A DNA stretch of 64,000 nucleotides from Kitasatospora acidiphila (GTDB lineage Bacteria; Actinomycetota; Actinomycetes; Streptomycetales; Streptomycetaceae). Below are positions 50,748 through 59,360 of the stretch, piece after piece. The stretch covers positions 7,814,501 to 7,878,500 of the forward strand of contig NZ_VIGB01000003.1 in assembly GCF_006636205.1 (NCBI RefSeq). The letters run 5' to 3'. The translations under genes were made by a program, and so were the position numbers. Under the pieces are notes generated by a model. It saw only the letters and a list, made by a program, of their open reading frames with translations, made no database searches and was not told the DNA's origin. Numbering within the stretch: the stretch's first letter is position 1; each line of letters begins with the position of its first letter.

Positions 50748-52247
50748 ATGCCGAACTGGGGGGTGAGCGCCGCTGCGTCGCACTGCCGGCGGCTCGGCGC
50801 GGCCGGTTCGCTGGTGCTCGCGCTGGGCGGGCTCGGGGCCGGAGCCGTGCCGTTCGGGCGGCCGCATCCGCCGACCGGGCCCGGGGTGTTCCTGGCCTGG
50901 TTCGGCATGGTGCTGCTGATCGCGGCCTGGCTGCTGCTCGGCCGAGCCGTGCGCGGTCCCGAACCGCCCGGCCCGGCCTGGCTGTTGCGCACCCTGCTGT
51001 ACTGGGCGGCGCCGCTGCTGCTCGGCCCGCCGCTGTTCAGCCGGGACGTCTACAGCTACCTGGCCCAGGGCGCCCTGGTCGGTGCGGGCATCAACGCCTA
51101 CACCCACGGCCCTGCGGTGCTCGGCGGGCCGCTGGCCGCCCAGGTGCCCGGGCTCTGGCGGGACACCCCGGCACCCTACGGGCCGGTCTTCCTCGGGCTC
51201 GCCGACGTGGTGACCCATCTCGCCGGCAGCGCGGTGAGCGCAGGGGTGCTGCTGCTGCGGCTGATCGCGCTGGTCGGTCTCGGCCTGCTCGCGCTGGTGC
51301 TGCCCCGGCTGGCCCGGGCCTGCTCGGTGCCGCCCGCCGCCGCGATCTGGCTGGGCCTGCTCAACCCGCTGGTCCTCTTCCACCTGGTCTCCGGTGCCCA
51401 CAACGACGCGCTGCTGCTCGCCCTGCTGGTGGCCGGACTGCTGGCGGTGCGCGGCCAACGGCCGCTGCTGGCCACCGTGCTGGTCACGCTGGCCGCCCTG
51501 ATCAAGCTGCCGGCCGCGCTCGGCCTGGTGGCGGTGGCGCTGCTCTGGGGGCAGCGGTTGACCGGACGGGCCGGGCTGGGCCGCGCGGCACTCGCGACCG
51601 CCGCCGTGGCCGGGCTGACCACGGCAGCCGTCACCGCACTGACCGGGACGGGCTACGGCTGGGTGCACGCGCTCGCGGTGCCGGTCTCGGCCGGGAGCTG
51701 GTCGCTGACCAGCGCGCTCGGCCGGCTCTGCGGCCGGCTGCTGGCCGCGCTCTTCGATCCCCTCCCGGCCTTCGGCGGCGCGGGCGGTCTGCTCGCCGCG
51801 GTGCTCACGTTCTGGCGGTGGCTCGGCCTGGTGGCCGCCGTCGCGTCAATTGTCCTGCTCATCAGGCGAGTTCGTCGCCGAGAGGTGAATGCGGTGTACG
51901 CGGTGGGGCTGGCGTTGCTGGCCGTGGTCGCACTGGGGCCGGCGATCCGGCCGTGGTACGCGCTCTGGGGCGGGGTGCTGATCGCGGCGGCGGCACCGGA
52001 CGGGCGGGTGCGGCGCTGGGCGCCGGTGGTCTGCGGGCTGCTGGCGCTGGCGGTCGCGCCGGACGGGTTCACCCCGGGCCCGCACGCGGTTGTCATCGCG
52101 GTGGCCGGCGGGGCGCTGGGGGCGGTCACGGTGCTGGCCGGGCTGTGGCTGGCCCCGGCGGCGCTACCGGTGGCGGCGCCGGTCGGGCGGCCGGTCGAGC
52201 GGCTGCTGGAGGTCACCCCGGCCGAGGGCCCGGGGAGGGTGCGATGA
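50748..52247 (+). CDS. MptB-like polyprenol-phosphomannose-dependent mannosyltransferase
   Basis: A 499-aa multi-helix membrane enzyme. LFSRDVYSYLAQGALVGAGI near residue 100 is the diagnostic loop with the catalytic acidic residue of GT-C mannosyltransferases. WLGLLNPLVLFHLVSGAHND (about 200-219) and IKLPAALGLVAVALLWG are typical of the MptB family, which adds alpha-1,6-mannose to lipoglycans using polyprenol-phosphate mannose on the outer face of the membrane. Roughly 12 helices are present. Its TGA overlaps the next ATG. The start lacks a clear ribosome binding site. The 186-base gap upstream shows only a G-rich run. Confidence 0.85.
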   Translation: MPNWGVSAAASHCRRLGAAGSLVLALGGLGAGAVPFGRPHPPTGPGVFLAWFGMVLLIAAWLLLGRAVRGPEPPGPAWLLRTLLYWAAPLLLGPPLFSRDVYSYLAQGALVGAGINAYTHGPAVLGGPLAAQVPGLWRDTPAPYGPVFLGLADVVTHLAGSAVSAGVLLLRLIALVGLGLLALVLPRLARACSVPPAAAIWLGLLNPLVLFHLVSGAHNDALLLALLVAGLLAVRGQRPLLATVLVTLAALIKLPAALGLVAVALLWGQRLTGRAGLGRAALATAAVAGLTTAAVTALTGTGYGWVHALAVPVSAGSWSLTSALGRLCGRLLAALFDPLPAFGGAGGLLAAVLTFWRWLGLVAAVASIVLLIRRVRRREVNAVYAVGLALLAVVALGPAIRPWYALWGGVLIAAAAPDGRVRRWAPVVCGLLALAVAPDGFTPGPHAVVIAVAGGALGAVTVLAGLWLAPAALPVAAPVGRPVERLLEVTPAEGPGRVR

Positions 52248-53473
52248 GCGGGACCGGCCCGGTGCGGGCGCGCGGCGGCACGCCGACCCGGGCCGCGGTG
52301 CTGCTGCTGGTCGTCGCGGCCTGCACCGCGTTCCTGGTCGTGATCCCGGGCCACCGCGGCTGGTTCGACGCCGACATCTACTACGAGACGGTGCGCCAGT
52401 GGCTGCACGGCGGCCGGATCTACGACTACCAGCGGCCCGGCACCAGCTACGGCTTCACCTACCCGCCGTTCGCGGCCCTCTGCATGGTGCCGGTGACCCT
52501 GCTGCACTGGCCCGGTGCGGTGACGGTCGACGTCGGGCTCAGCGTGCTGGCCGTGCTGGCCCTGCTCCACTGGCTGGTCGACCCGATCGCCCGCCGGCTC
52601 GGCTGGCAGCGCTGGTACGCCCTCGGGCTGCTGGGCTGTCTGTTCGCGATCCTCAACCCCGTGCGGGACACCTTCAGCTTCGGCCAGATCAACCTGCTGC
52701 TGATGGCCATGGTCTTCGCCGACTACCGCCAACTGGTGCGCGGGAGCGGGCGGTTCGCCGGTGTCGGAACCGGGCTGGCCACCGCGGTCAAGCTGACCCC
52801 GGGCCTGTTCATCGTCCTCCTGCTGATGACCGGCCGGCGCCGGGCCGCGCTGACCGCCACCGGCACGGCGCTGGCCGCCACCCTGCTCGGCTTCCTCGCC
52901 GCTCCCGGGCAGTCCCGGTACTTCTGGACCTCGGCGCTCTGGAACACCGACCGGGTCGGCTCGGTCTCGTACATCTCCAACCAGTCGCTGCTGGGCATGA
53001 CGAGCCGCCTGGTCCCGGGGGCCGGAGCGCGGCCGGTCTGGCTGCTGCTGGTGGTCCTGGTGCTGGCGCTCTGGGCGCGGCGCTGCCGGGAGGCGGCGCG
53101 GGCCGGGGACCAGCGGTCCGGCTTCGCGCTCACCGGAATCACCTGCTGCCTGGTCAGCCCGATCAGCTGGGTGCACCACCTGGTCTGGATGATCCCCGCC
53201 CTGCTGGTGCTCGCCGACGCCGGCTGGTCCGCCACCGACCGGGCCCGCCGCACGCGGCTGCTGGCCGCCGCGGCCGGCGGGTGCTTCCTGCTGACCAGCG
53301 GGCTGGTCTGGCTCTGGCGGTTCCGCGCCGACGGGATCGGCGGGGTGCTCGGCGCCAACTCCTATGTGCTGCTCGGGCTGGCGCTGCTGCTCGGGATGCC
53401 GCCGCGCCCCGGCAGCGACCTGGAGAGCCTGGCACCGGTACGCGGTGGCGGCGAGCTGAGCCGCAGCCCGTGA
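52244..53473 (+). CDS. GT87-family membrane glycosyltransferase
   Basis: A 409-aa GT-C enzyme: GWFDADIYYETVRQWLHGGR carries the conserved DxDxY-type acidic motif (about 40-46), followed by YGFTYPPFAALCMVPVTLLH, SFGQINLLLMAMVFADYRQL and AVKLTPGLFIVLLLMTGRRR, all typical of the alpha-1,2-mannosyltransferase (DUF2029/GT87) family. It overlaps the MptB-like gene, so the pair probably builds one mannose-containing polymer or glycolipid. The acceptor is unknown. Confidence 0.88.
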   Translation: MSGTGPVRARGGTPTRAAVLLLVVAACTAFLVVIPGHRGWFDADIYYETVRQWLHGGRIYDYQRPGTSYGFTYPPFAALCMVPVTLLHWPGAVTVDVGLSVLAVLALLHWLVDPIARRLGWQRWYALGLLGCLFAILNPVRDTFSFGQINLLLMAMVFADYRQLVRGSGRFAGVGTGLATAVKLTPGLFIVLLLMTGRRRAALTATGTALAATLLGFLAAPGQSRYFWTSALWNTDRVGSVSYISNQSLLGMTSRLVPGAGARPVWLLLVVLVLALWARRCREAARAGDQRSGFALTGITCCLVSPISWVHHLVWMIPALLVLADAGWSATDRARRTRLLAAAAGGCFLLTSGLVWLWRFRADGIGGVLGANSYVLLGLALLLGMPPRPGSDLESLAPVRGGGELSRSP

Positions 53474-53486
53474 CGGTGGGCCCAGG

Positions 53487-53492
53487 TAGGCT
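53487..53492 (+). promoter_or_regulatory. Candidate -10 (TAGGCT) for a leaderless transcript
   Basis: TAGGCT ends eight bases before the ATG at 53500, the same hexamer and nearly the same spacing as at 32675. Confidence 0.4.
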
Positions 53493-53499
53493 CGCCGCC

Positions 53500-53709
53500 A
53501 TGACCAGCCGACCCGACCCCGAGCCGCTGCTGCCCGTCGAGGACGTCGAGGAGCGGGAGCGGCTCGCCGCCCGCGTCACCTGCCGCGCCTGCGGTCGGCC
53601 GCTGCACGACCCGGAGTCCCGCCTGCTGCGCTACGGCCCCGGCTGCCGCCCGGGGGTCGACCCGGTGCGGCGGCACGACGTCGACCAGGACGCGCTGCCG
53701 GGGCTCTGA
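53500..53709 (+). CDS. Small zinc-binding protein (DUF6011-like)
   Basis: A 69-aa protein with VTCRACGRPLHDPESRLLRY followed by GPGCRPGVDP. The CxxCGxxLxxxxSxxxGxGCxP pattern is that of small DUF6011-type zinc-binding proteins. The N terminus is acidic (EDVEERERLAAR). It has no ribosome binding site, fitting leaderless expression from TAGGCT at 53487. Function unknown. Confidence 0.75.
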   Translation: MTSRPDPEPLLPVEDVEERERLAARVTCRACGRPLHDPESRLLRYGPGCRPGVDPVRRHDVDQDALPGL

Positions 53710-53783
53710 GCCCCGCCTCGACTCCGGCTGCCCGGCTGGCCCGACATCGGGCTCAACTCCGGCCCACCGTCCACGGATCCGGC

Positions 53784-54608
53784 CTACCGCCCGCGCAACC
53801 CGCGCCAGCCGTCGCGAGCGACGACGGCCGGGCGGCGGGCCCAGGACGGGGTGCGCTGCAGCGGCACCTGGGAGCGGCCCGGGGCGTCCGGCGCCTCGGC
53901 AGCGGGCTCGAACAGCTGTGCCTCGGCAGCGGGTGCCGCGAACGGCATCGGCTCGGGAACGGGCTCGGGCTGGGCCGGTTCCCGAGCCGGCGGCTGCGGG
54001 ACCACCGCGGAACCGGTGAAGTAGTCCGGATCCTTGGGGCGTTGGGAGCGCAGCTTGGTGCCGTGCGGCGCGGGCAGCAGATGCGGGATGTGCTTGGAGC
54101 AGTGGATGTAGGCCTCGTCCACGGACAGGTGCACCCAGAACTCCGCGCGGCGGCCGGGGGCGGTCTCCTGCGGCAGCTGCGGATAGGCGGTGCGCAGCGC
54201 GTCGTCGGGGCGCAGATGCGCGGTGCCGTTGACGTGCAGGCCGATCCGATCGCCGCTGAAGTCCACGAAGAGCAGGCCGAGATGGGGATTCTCGGTCATG
54301 TTCCCGGCGCTCGCCATCACCCCGTTGCCCCGGTACTCGGGGTAGGCGAGGGTGTGGTCGTCCAGTACCTGCACGAACCCGGCCGGGCCGCCCCGGAAGC
54401 TGGCGTCGCAGTGGCCGTTGCCGTCCGCGGTGGCGATGAACACCATGGTCTGGCGGGCGATGAACTCCCGCATCTGCTGGGTCAGGCAGGGCCGCACCTG
54501 CCGCTCGTAGAACTGGGCGGCGCGTTCCGCGGTGCCCATGTGCTGCTGCAGCTGGTGCTCGCCGGCCGAGCCGAATGCCAGCTCCGCGTCGATGCCGGGA
54601 TGGGTCAC
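53784..54608 (-). CDS. Pyridoxamine 5'-phosphate oxidase-family flavoprotein with disordered tail
   Basis: A 274-aa protein. The split-barrel domain (about 20-195) includes FIARQTMVFIATADGNGHCD, FVQVLDDHTLAYPEYRGNGV and EAYIHCSKHIPHL, typical of FMN-binding PPOX proteins (PNPOx-like, YdhQ group). The last 75 residues are Pro/Ala/Glu-rich and end in a basic WARRPAVVARDGWRGLRGR segment. The GTG at 54608 overlaps the stop of the flavohemoprotein, so the two are co-translated. In similar pairs the PPOX protein is linked to NO or redox metabolism; this is inference. Confidence 0.85.
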   Translation of the reverse strand: MTHPGIDAELAFGSAGEHQLQQHMGTAERAAQFYERQVRPCLTQQMREFIARQTMVFIATADGNGHCDASFRGGPAGFVQVLDDHTLAYPEYRGNGVMASAGNMTENPHLGLLFVDFSGDRIGLHVNGTAHLRPDDALRTAYPQLPQETAPGRRAEFWVHLSVDEAYIHCSKHIPHLLPAPHGTKLRSQRPKDPDYFTGSAVVPQPPAREPAQPEPVPEPMPFAAPAAEAQLFEPAAEAPDAPGRSQVPLQRTPSWARRPAVVARDGWRGLRGR

Positions 54609-55842
54609 GGCTGGTCCACCTCGTCGAGGGAGACGAACGGGTCGTGGTAGAGGCGCTCCAGCGGCATGCCGCCGCGCCGCAGCACCCGGGCGACGCTGAC
54701 GATCATCGAGGCCGGGCCGGCCAGGTAGGCGTCGTGGTGCAGCCAAGGTCCGTTCTGGGCAAGGGCGGTGAGCAGCTGGTCGCCGCTGTCGGCGGTCTGC
54801 TCGTCGGCCACCGCGGCGCGCACCGCGATCCAGGGGTGGCGCTGGGCGAGCTGGTAGAGGTCGTCCAGGTCGTAGAGCTCCTCCAGGGTGCGGGCGCCCA
54901 CGAACAGGTCGATCGGCCGCTGCGAGCCGTCCAGCACCGCCTGCTCGACCAGGGCCCGGATCGGGGCCAGGCCGGTGCCGCCGGCCACGCAGACCACCTT
55001 GTGCGGCACCGTGGGATCTATTCGCAACTCGCCCAGCGGCGGCCCGAGTCTGACCATGTCGCCGACCGTGGCGCGCCGCACCAGGGCGTTGCTGACCCGG
55101 CCGCCGGTGACCGCGCGCACCTGGAAGGTGATGGTGCCGTCGGGGCGGGGCGCGTTGGCGGGGAGTAGTAGCGCCAGGTCTTGGGCCACCAGGGGGTGTC
55201 CATGCTGATGAACTGCCCACCGGTGTAGGGGTAGGGCTGGTCGGTCCGGACGGTGATCTCGGCCAGGTCGCCGGCCCGGCGGCGGTGGCCGACCACCGTG
55301 GCGTGCCAGACGGCGGGCCGGTGCCGGGCGTCCTCGATGGCTGCCGAGTCCATGACCTGGGCGGCGGCGTTGTAGGCGGCGACCCAGGCGGCGGCCGCCT
55401 CCGGGGTCCAGGCCGGTCCGGCGAAGTGTTCCAGGGTGGCGAGCAGGCATTCGCCGACCGCCGCGTAGTGCTCGGTGACGGTGCCGAACTTGCGGTGGTC
55501 GCGGCCCAGGTTGGTGCAGAACTCGGCCAGGTGGCGGGGGTCGTCGACGAGTTCGACGATCAGGAGCAGCGCACGCAGCAACCGGTCCTGCTGGACGTCC
55601 AGGTGGGCCGGGAAGAGCTCGCGGACATCGGGGTAGCGCTCGAACAGGGTCGCGTAGAAGAACCGCGGCAGATCGGCCGCGCACGGCTCCACCGCATCCC
55701 GGACCGACCGGATCAGCGCGACCTGACGACGCGTCAAGAGCTGGCCCGGTTCGGGTAGTTGTGGCCCGGCGGCGGTCCACTCGACGGTCGGCGGAGTTGC
55801 CGTGGCAACTTCGCCGTCGCGCTGGAGGGAGCGGAACTTCAC
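54605..55842 (-). CDS. Flavohemoprotein (NO dioxygenase type; single frameshift near 55160)
   Basis: From the GTG at 55842 the product has an N-terminal globin domain (residues 35-175: FYATLFERYPDVRELFP, GTVTEHYAAVGECLLATLEH with the likely proximal His). An FAD-binding domain follows (EITVRTDQPYPYTGGQFISM, WRYYSP), then an NAD(P)H domain (VVCVAGGTGLAPIRALVEQA; YLAGPASMIVSVARVLRRGG). Frames break at 55157-55163, where one base is missing; restoring it joins YYSPANAPRPDGTITFQVRA and gives about 412 aa, the normal size. It would oxidise NO to nitrate with NAD(P)H and O2. It overlaps the PPOX gene. Confidence 0.88.
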
Positions 55843-56199
55843 AGTGCGGTTCTCCTGACCCGGTCGAAGCCCCCCGTGAGCTGCCGGTCTGCGGCATGAA
55901 CTCGACAGATTCTGCCGACCAAGCCGAGCGGCGCCAAGGTCAATGTCGTGAAAACTGTGTGAGGGTGGGTCGTTGGCGTGTTCGATCGGTTACTGGTAAT
56001 GACCGTCACGCGGAGCCTGGAGGCGATCCCGCAGGGTGAGGGCGGTCTTCGATGGAGAAGCGGGGGAGGGGTGGCGGCGGAATGCGAGATTCCGCCGTTC
56101 ATGAGGGTATGCGTCCAAGAATCTGCCGACGGAATTGGTGAGAGTCTTGTGAAGCAAATATGTGCGCATCCTCTGCGCCGGTCGCGCGTTTAACCAGGC
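55843..56199. other. Divergent intergenic region with a 9-bp hairpin
   Basis: 357 bases between the flavohemoprotein and a small secreted protein gene. It contains a hairpin CGGCGGAAT (56075-56083) / ATTCCGCCG (56089-56097). Both promoters must lie here, but I could not assign -35/-10 pairs or an NsrR-like box with confidence. Confidence 0.5.
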
Positions 56200-56436
56200 A
56201 TGAAGAAGCGCTGCATGCTTGCCGTCACCTCGCTCGCCGTCGGCGTCGCCGCCTCCCTGGCCGCGCCCAGTGCCCATGCCGCCGAGTCGATCGGCGACGG
56301 CACCACCCCGAACTTCGCGGGCAGCCACCTGCTGCCCCTGCAACTGGACGAGCTGCTCGGCCACCACCAGCAGGCGGCCGGCGGCCAGCAGCCGACCACC
56401 AGCACCACCGGGAACCTGCTCCCGGGCCTGGGGTAG
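56200..56436 (+). CDS. Small secreted protein of unknown function
   Basis: A 78-aa preprotein: KKRCMLAVTSLAVGVAASLA signal peptide with a likely cleavage after AHA (about residue 27). The mature part (about 50 aa) is short and polar (PNFAGSHLLPLQLDELLGHH, then QQAAGGQQ) ending GNLLPGLG. It has no cysteines after the signal. It is unlike chaplins or rodlins. The composition resembles other tiny Streptomyces exported proteins of unknown role. No clear ribosome binding site. Confidence 0.65.
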   Translation: MKKRCMLAVTSLAVGVAASLAAPSAHAAESIGDGTTPNFAGSHLLPLQLDELLGHHQQAAGGQQPTTSTTGNLLPGLG

Positions 56437-56463
56437 CAGGCGGGAGCAGGCCGGTCGCGGCGG

Positions 56464-56520
56464 ATCAGGCCGATGCGCCGGGATCGGACTGGTCTGCCGG
56501 ATCAGGCCGATCGCCGGGCC
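56464..56520. repeat. 37-bp imperfect duplication at the stop of the GNAT gene
   Basis: ATCAGGCCGATGCGCCGGG at 56464 recurs as ATCAGGCCGATCGCCGGG at 56501, 37 bases later. The TCA in the second copy is the minus-strand stop codon of the GNAT gene, and the first copy repeats it. Confidence 0.65.
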
Positions 56521-57044
56521 CGCAGCAGCACGCCTTCCTGGCCGCTGAACGTGATGCCCTGGAACTGCGGGCCGCGGCGGAGCTCGGTGAACCCCAGCTC
56601 CAGGTGCATGTCGATCGACGCCGGGTTCGCCGCGGAGACGAAGCACCAGACGTCCGGGCCGTGCTGCCAGGCCCAGTCCATCCGCCAGCGGGTGAGCGCC
56701 GTCCCGATCCCGCGTCGGCGCCAGCCCGCGGCGACCGTCACGCCCACCAGGTAGTAGCCGGCCGGTGCGTGGTCATCGGGGTGCTCGGCCAGGTGCGCCA
56801 CCGTGGCGTAGCCCGCGAGCTCCTGACCCACCCGGGCCACCACCACCGCGTTCCGCTCGCGGCCGACCGCGCGGCCGATCCGGGCGGCCCACTCGGTGAC
56901 CAGGCCGCCTCGCGCGCTGGTCTGCAGCTCGGCGAGACCGGCCACATCGGCCGCGGTGGCCTCGACTAGCGTCGGCGCGGCCGCGTCCGGGCGGGAGTGC
57001 GGCTCGGGCTGGTAGTCAGCGAAGACTGAGGGCGCGTCAGGCAT
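56502..57044 (-). CDS. GNAT-family N-acetyltransferase
   Basis: A 180-aa protein: VEATAADVAGLAELQTSARG, VVVARVGQELAGYATVAHLA, then YYLVGVTVAAGWRRRGIGTA with the acetyl-CoA binding R/QxxGxG/A motif (RRRGIG), and IDMHLELGFTELRRGPQFQG. Typical GNAT fold and length. The acceptor substrate cannot be predicted. The ATG at 57044 is preceded by a GGATCACCGCC-type leader. Downstream lies the duplicated stop region. Confidence 0.88.
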   Translation of the reverse strand: MPDAPSVFADYQPEPHSRPDAAAPTLVEATAADVAGLAELQTSARGGLVTEWAARIGRAVGRERNAVVVARVGQELAGYATVAHLAEHPDDHAPAGYYLVGVTVAAGWRRRGIGTALTRWRMDWAWQHGPDVWCFVSAANPASIDMHLELGFTELRRGPQFQGITFSGQEGVLLRARRSA

Positions 57045-57100
57045 GGCGGTGATCCTAGCGATCCGGTCACCGTGACCCGCTGCGGCCGATGTAACCCCGC

Positions 57101-57616
57101 TCAGCTGCGGGCCAGGCAGCCGCGCACCAGGGCGGCCTGGCCGACGTGCTGGAGGTCGTCGGACAGGGTGCTGATCAGCCGCACGCCCAAGGTCACGGGC
57201 GGCTCCCACATCGCGTCCACGACCCGCGCGTAGTCGCGCTCGTGCAGCCTGCCGAGGTAGTCCACGGTCTGCAGGTGGGTCGCCTCGTAGTAGCCGGCCA
57301 ACTGCTCGGCGGTGGCGGAGAACTTGCCCACCTGGGCGCTGGAAGCACCGTAGCCGGTGGCCTCGGCGCGGTAGGGCAGAGCGAACCTACGCTGCCAGTC
57401 CTGGGCCCGCCACACCTCGGGCAGCTCGGCGACGTCGGACACCTGGACGTCCTGCACCCGGCTGAGGTGCCAGACCAGCCAGCCGATGGAGTTGGTGTGG
57501 CCGTCGGGACCCCGCCAGGACAGTTGCTCAGGGGTGAGGCCGTCCAGCACCTCGGTCACCGCCTCCTGGACGCGTTCGAAGCCGTCGATCAGCAGCCTGG
57601 CGCTCGCCATCGTCAT
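57101..57616 (-). CDS. DinB/DUF664-family protein (mycothiol-dependent type)
   Basis: A 171-aa four-helix protein: ARLLIDGFERVQEAVTEVLD, LSWRGPDGHTNSIGWLVWHL with the first metal His, LSRVQDVQVSDV, and a C-terminal STLSDDLQHVGQAALVRGCL with the second His. The HxxxH-type arrangement across helices is that of DinB/YfiT metal-binding proteins, which in actinomycetes act as mycothiol S-transferases. The start is taken at the ATG at 57616; the GTG at 57628 is an alternative. Confidence 0.85.
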   Translation of the reverse strand: MTMASARLLIDGFERVQEAVTEVLDGLTPEQLSWRGPDGHTNSIGWLVWHLSRVQDVQVSDVAELPEVWRAQDWQRRFALPYRAEATGYGASSAQVGKFSATAEQLAGYYEATHLQTVDYLGRLHERDYARVVDAMWEPPVTLGVRLISTLSDDLQHVGQAALVRGCLARS

Positions 57617-57856
57617 GGTCGCCCTCACTTCGCCGCCCGGGTGGTCCGTCCCAGCATGGCCGCACCCGCCCGCCCGGGCCCGCAGATCGCCGAGCCCGGG
57701 CGGATCATGCGCCCGAATGGCGGAGCTGTGCAGGTCGCCCCGGCCGTCGTCTCAGGACCGGGCGTCCGGCGGCGGATGCACCTGCCGGTTGCCGTGCTGG
57801 ATGGCGAACACGGTGCGGGAACCGTGCGCCGCGTTGGCCTGTTCGGAGGCGATGCG
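57617..57856. other. Gap without a supported gene
   Basis: 240 bases between the DinB gene and a small secreted protein gene. Open frames on both strands look like composition artefacts. No hairpin stronger than background was seen. Confidence 0.4.
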
Positions 57857-58069
57857 TCAGTGACCCAGCAGCCCGGTGAGATCGGTGCCCAGGTTGGCCA
57901 GCTTGGTCAGGTCGCCGAGGTCGGTGATGGCGCCCACCGGGATGCTGTAGGGGTGGCCCTGCTTGGACGGCATCGGGTCGGCGGTCGCGGCGGCGGCCGG
58001 GCCGATCGCCGCCAGCAGGGCGGTGGCCAGCAGGGCGGCGGCGGTGGTCAGGCGGGCGGTGGTGCGCAT
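57857..58069 (-). CDS. Small secreted protein of unknown function
   Basis: A 70-aa preprotein: RTTARLTTAAALLATALLAA signal peptide, likely cleaved at AAAATA (about residue 27), and a mature part of about 43 aa (PYSIPVGAITDLGDLTKLAN, LGTDLTGLLGH). It ends LLGH and shares with the 56200 product the pattern signal-plus-short-Leu-rich tail. A GGAGGCCC site precedes the ATG at 58069. Function unknown. Confidence 0.65.
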   Translation of the reverse strand: MRTTARLTTAAALLATALLAAIGPAAAATADPMPSKQGHPYSIPVGAITDLGDLTKLANLGTDLTGLLGH

Positions 58070-58139
58070 CGGGGCCTCCGGGGTTCGGGGGAAGTGCCGC
58101 CTGGTGCAACGTCCATGCCCGGTGGCGGTCACGCCCCTG

Positions 58140-59159
58140 TCACTCGGCCGGCTCCTCGCGGATCACCTCGGTGGGCTTCTTGTCGTCCCGCACGCCCAGA
58201 TAGCGCGGCTGGCGCAGCAGGCCGGCCTTGGTCCACTCGGTGAAGGCGACCTGCACCACCAGCAGCGGTTCGACCCAGTGCACCCGCGGTTCGCGCGGCG
58301 CGGGCTGGAACGGCGACTCGGGCCGGGTGGTGGCGTCGAAGAAGGTCCGCAGCGCCTCCAGGGTGCGGCGGTCGAAGCCGGTGCCGACCTTGCCCGCATA
58401 GCGCAGTGCGCCGCCCTGCTGGTAGCCGAGTAGCAGGGCGCCGAAGCCGGAGCGGCCGCCGCCGGTCGGTTCGGTGAAGGCGCCGACCACGAATTCCTGG
58501 GCCCGCAGGCACTTGAGCTTCAGCCAGCCGTCGCCGCGCCCTGACCGGTACCGGCCCTCGGCGCGCTTGGCGATCAGCCCCTCCCAGTGCTGCGCGCAGG
58601 CCTCGGCGAGCAGCCCGGCGGCGTCGCCGGTCTGGTGCCGGGTGTAGCGGAGCGGTTCGGTGAACTCGACGGCCTGGCGCAGCAGGGTCTTGCGGCAGCG
58701 CAGCGGCAGCCGGGTGGTGTCGGTGCCGTCCAGCCAGAGGAGGTCGAAGAGGTGGAGCACCACGGCCACCCCGGTGCGGGCGATGGCGCGCACCTCGGTG
58801 AGGCCCATCCGCTGCTGCAGCAGGGCGAAGTCGGTGCGGTCGCCGCGCATCGCAGTGATCTCGCCGTCCACCACGAAGGCCCGGCACGGCTGGGCCAGCA
58901 GGGCCGCGACGAGTTCGGGGTAGGAGTCGTTCAGCGGCTTGCCGGTCCTGGAACGCAGCCACACCCGGTCGTCGAGGCGCAGGGCCAGCGCCCGGATGCC
59001 GTCCATCTTGCGCTCGAACACCCACCCTTCGTCAAAGGACTGACGCTTCGTCAGCTCGGCCAGCATCGGCGGCTGGTCGATCAACTGCCGGGCCTGGTCG
59101 GGCGGGAGCGGGCGCAGCAGCTCGCGCAGCTGGTCGGGGAGCAGGGTGAGCGCGGACAT
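58140..59159 (-). CDS. ATP-dependent DNA ligase (LigD-ligase/LigC-like)
   Basis: A 339-aa stand-alone ligase. Motif I is FERKMDGIRALALR with the adenylated Lys51. Motif III-like segment is VVDGEITAMRGDRTDFALLQ, motif IV EGLIAKRAEGRYRSGR, motif V WLKLKCLRAQEFVVGAF, and an OB-fold C terminus carries RYAGKVGTGFDRRTLEALRT. This matches the bacterial NHEJ-type ligase domain without the nuclease or polymerase domains of LigD. It seals nicks using ATP. The gene is isolated, with no ku or primase-polymerase next to it. Confidence 0.92.
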   Translation of the reverse strand: MSALTLLPDQLRELLRPLPPDQARQLIDQPPMLAELTKRQSFDEGWVFERKMDGIRALALRLDDRVWLRSRTGKPLNDSYPELVAALLAQPCRAFVVDGEITAMRGDRTDFALLQQRMGLTEVRAIARTGVAVVLHLFDLLWLDGTDTTRLPLRCRKTLLRQAVEFTEPLRYTRHQTGDAAGLLAEACAQHWEGLIAKRAEGRYRSGRGDGWLKLKCLRAQEFVVGAFTEPTGGGRSGFGALLLGYQQGGALRYAGKVGTGFDRRTLEALRTFFDATTRPESPFQPAPREPRVHWVEPLLVVQVAFTEWTKAGLLRQPRYLGVRDDKKPTEVIREEPAE

Positions 59160-59290
59160 CTGCCTTCGTCCTCGGCGGCGGTGGCCCTCACGCTAGCCGG
59201 GGGAGCGGGCGCGGTACGGGAGGCGCGGCCCCGCTGTCGCTTTTGTGTCAGCGCTTTTGTGACATGCGGGGGTCTGGCCGGGGTCGGGTT

Positions 59291-59315
59291 CTTATTGTAC
59301 CTTGCGTCTAATAAG
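59291..59315. promoter_or_regulatory. Candidate operator upstream of the diiron oxygenase gene
   Basis: CTTATT (59291-59296) and AATAAG (59310-59315) form an AT-rich inverted repeat in an otherwise GC-rich leader, 45 bases before the ATG at 59361. The spacing resembles TetR-type operators. Confidence 0.45.
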
Positions 59316-59360
59316 GCACGGTGAAGGTGTTCGCACGGTGAAGGCATTCGGAGGGCGGTC

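Noticed and set aside
55843..56199. NsrR box or c-di-AMP riboswitch before the flavohemoprotein or small secreted gene
   Set aside because: No match to known NsrR half-sites or to conserved riboswitch core sequences could be found by eye.
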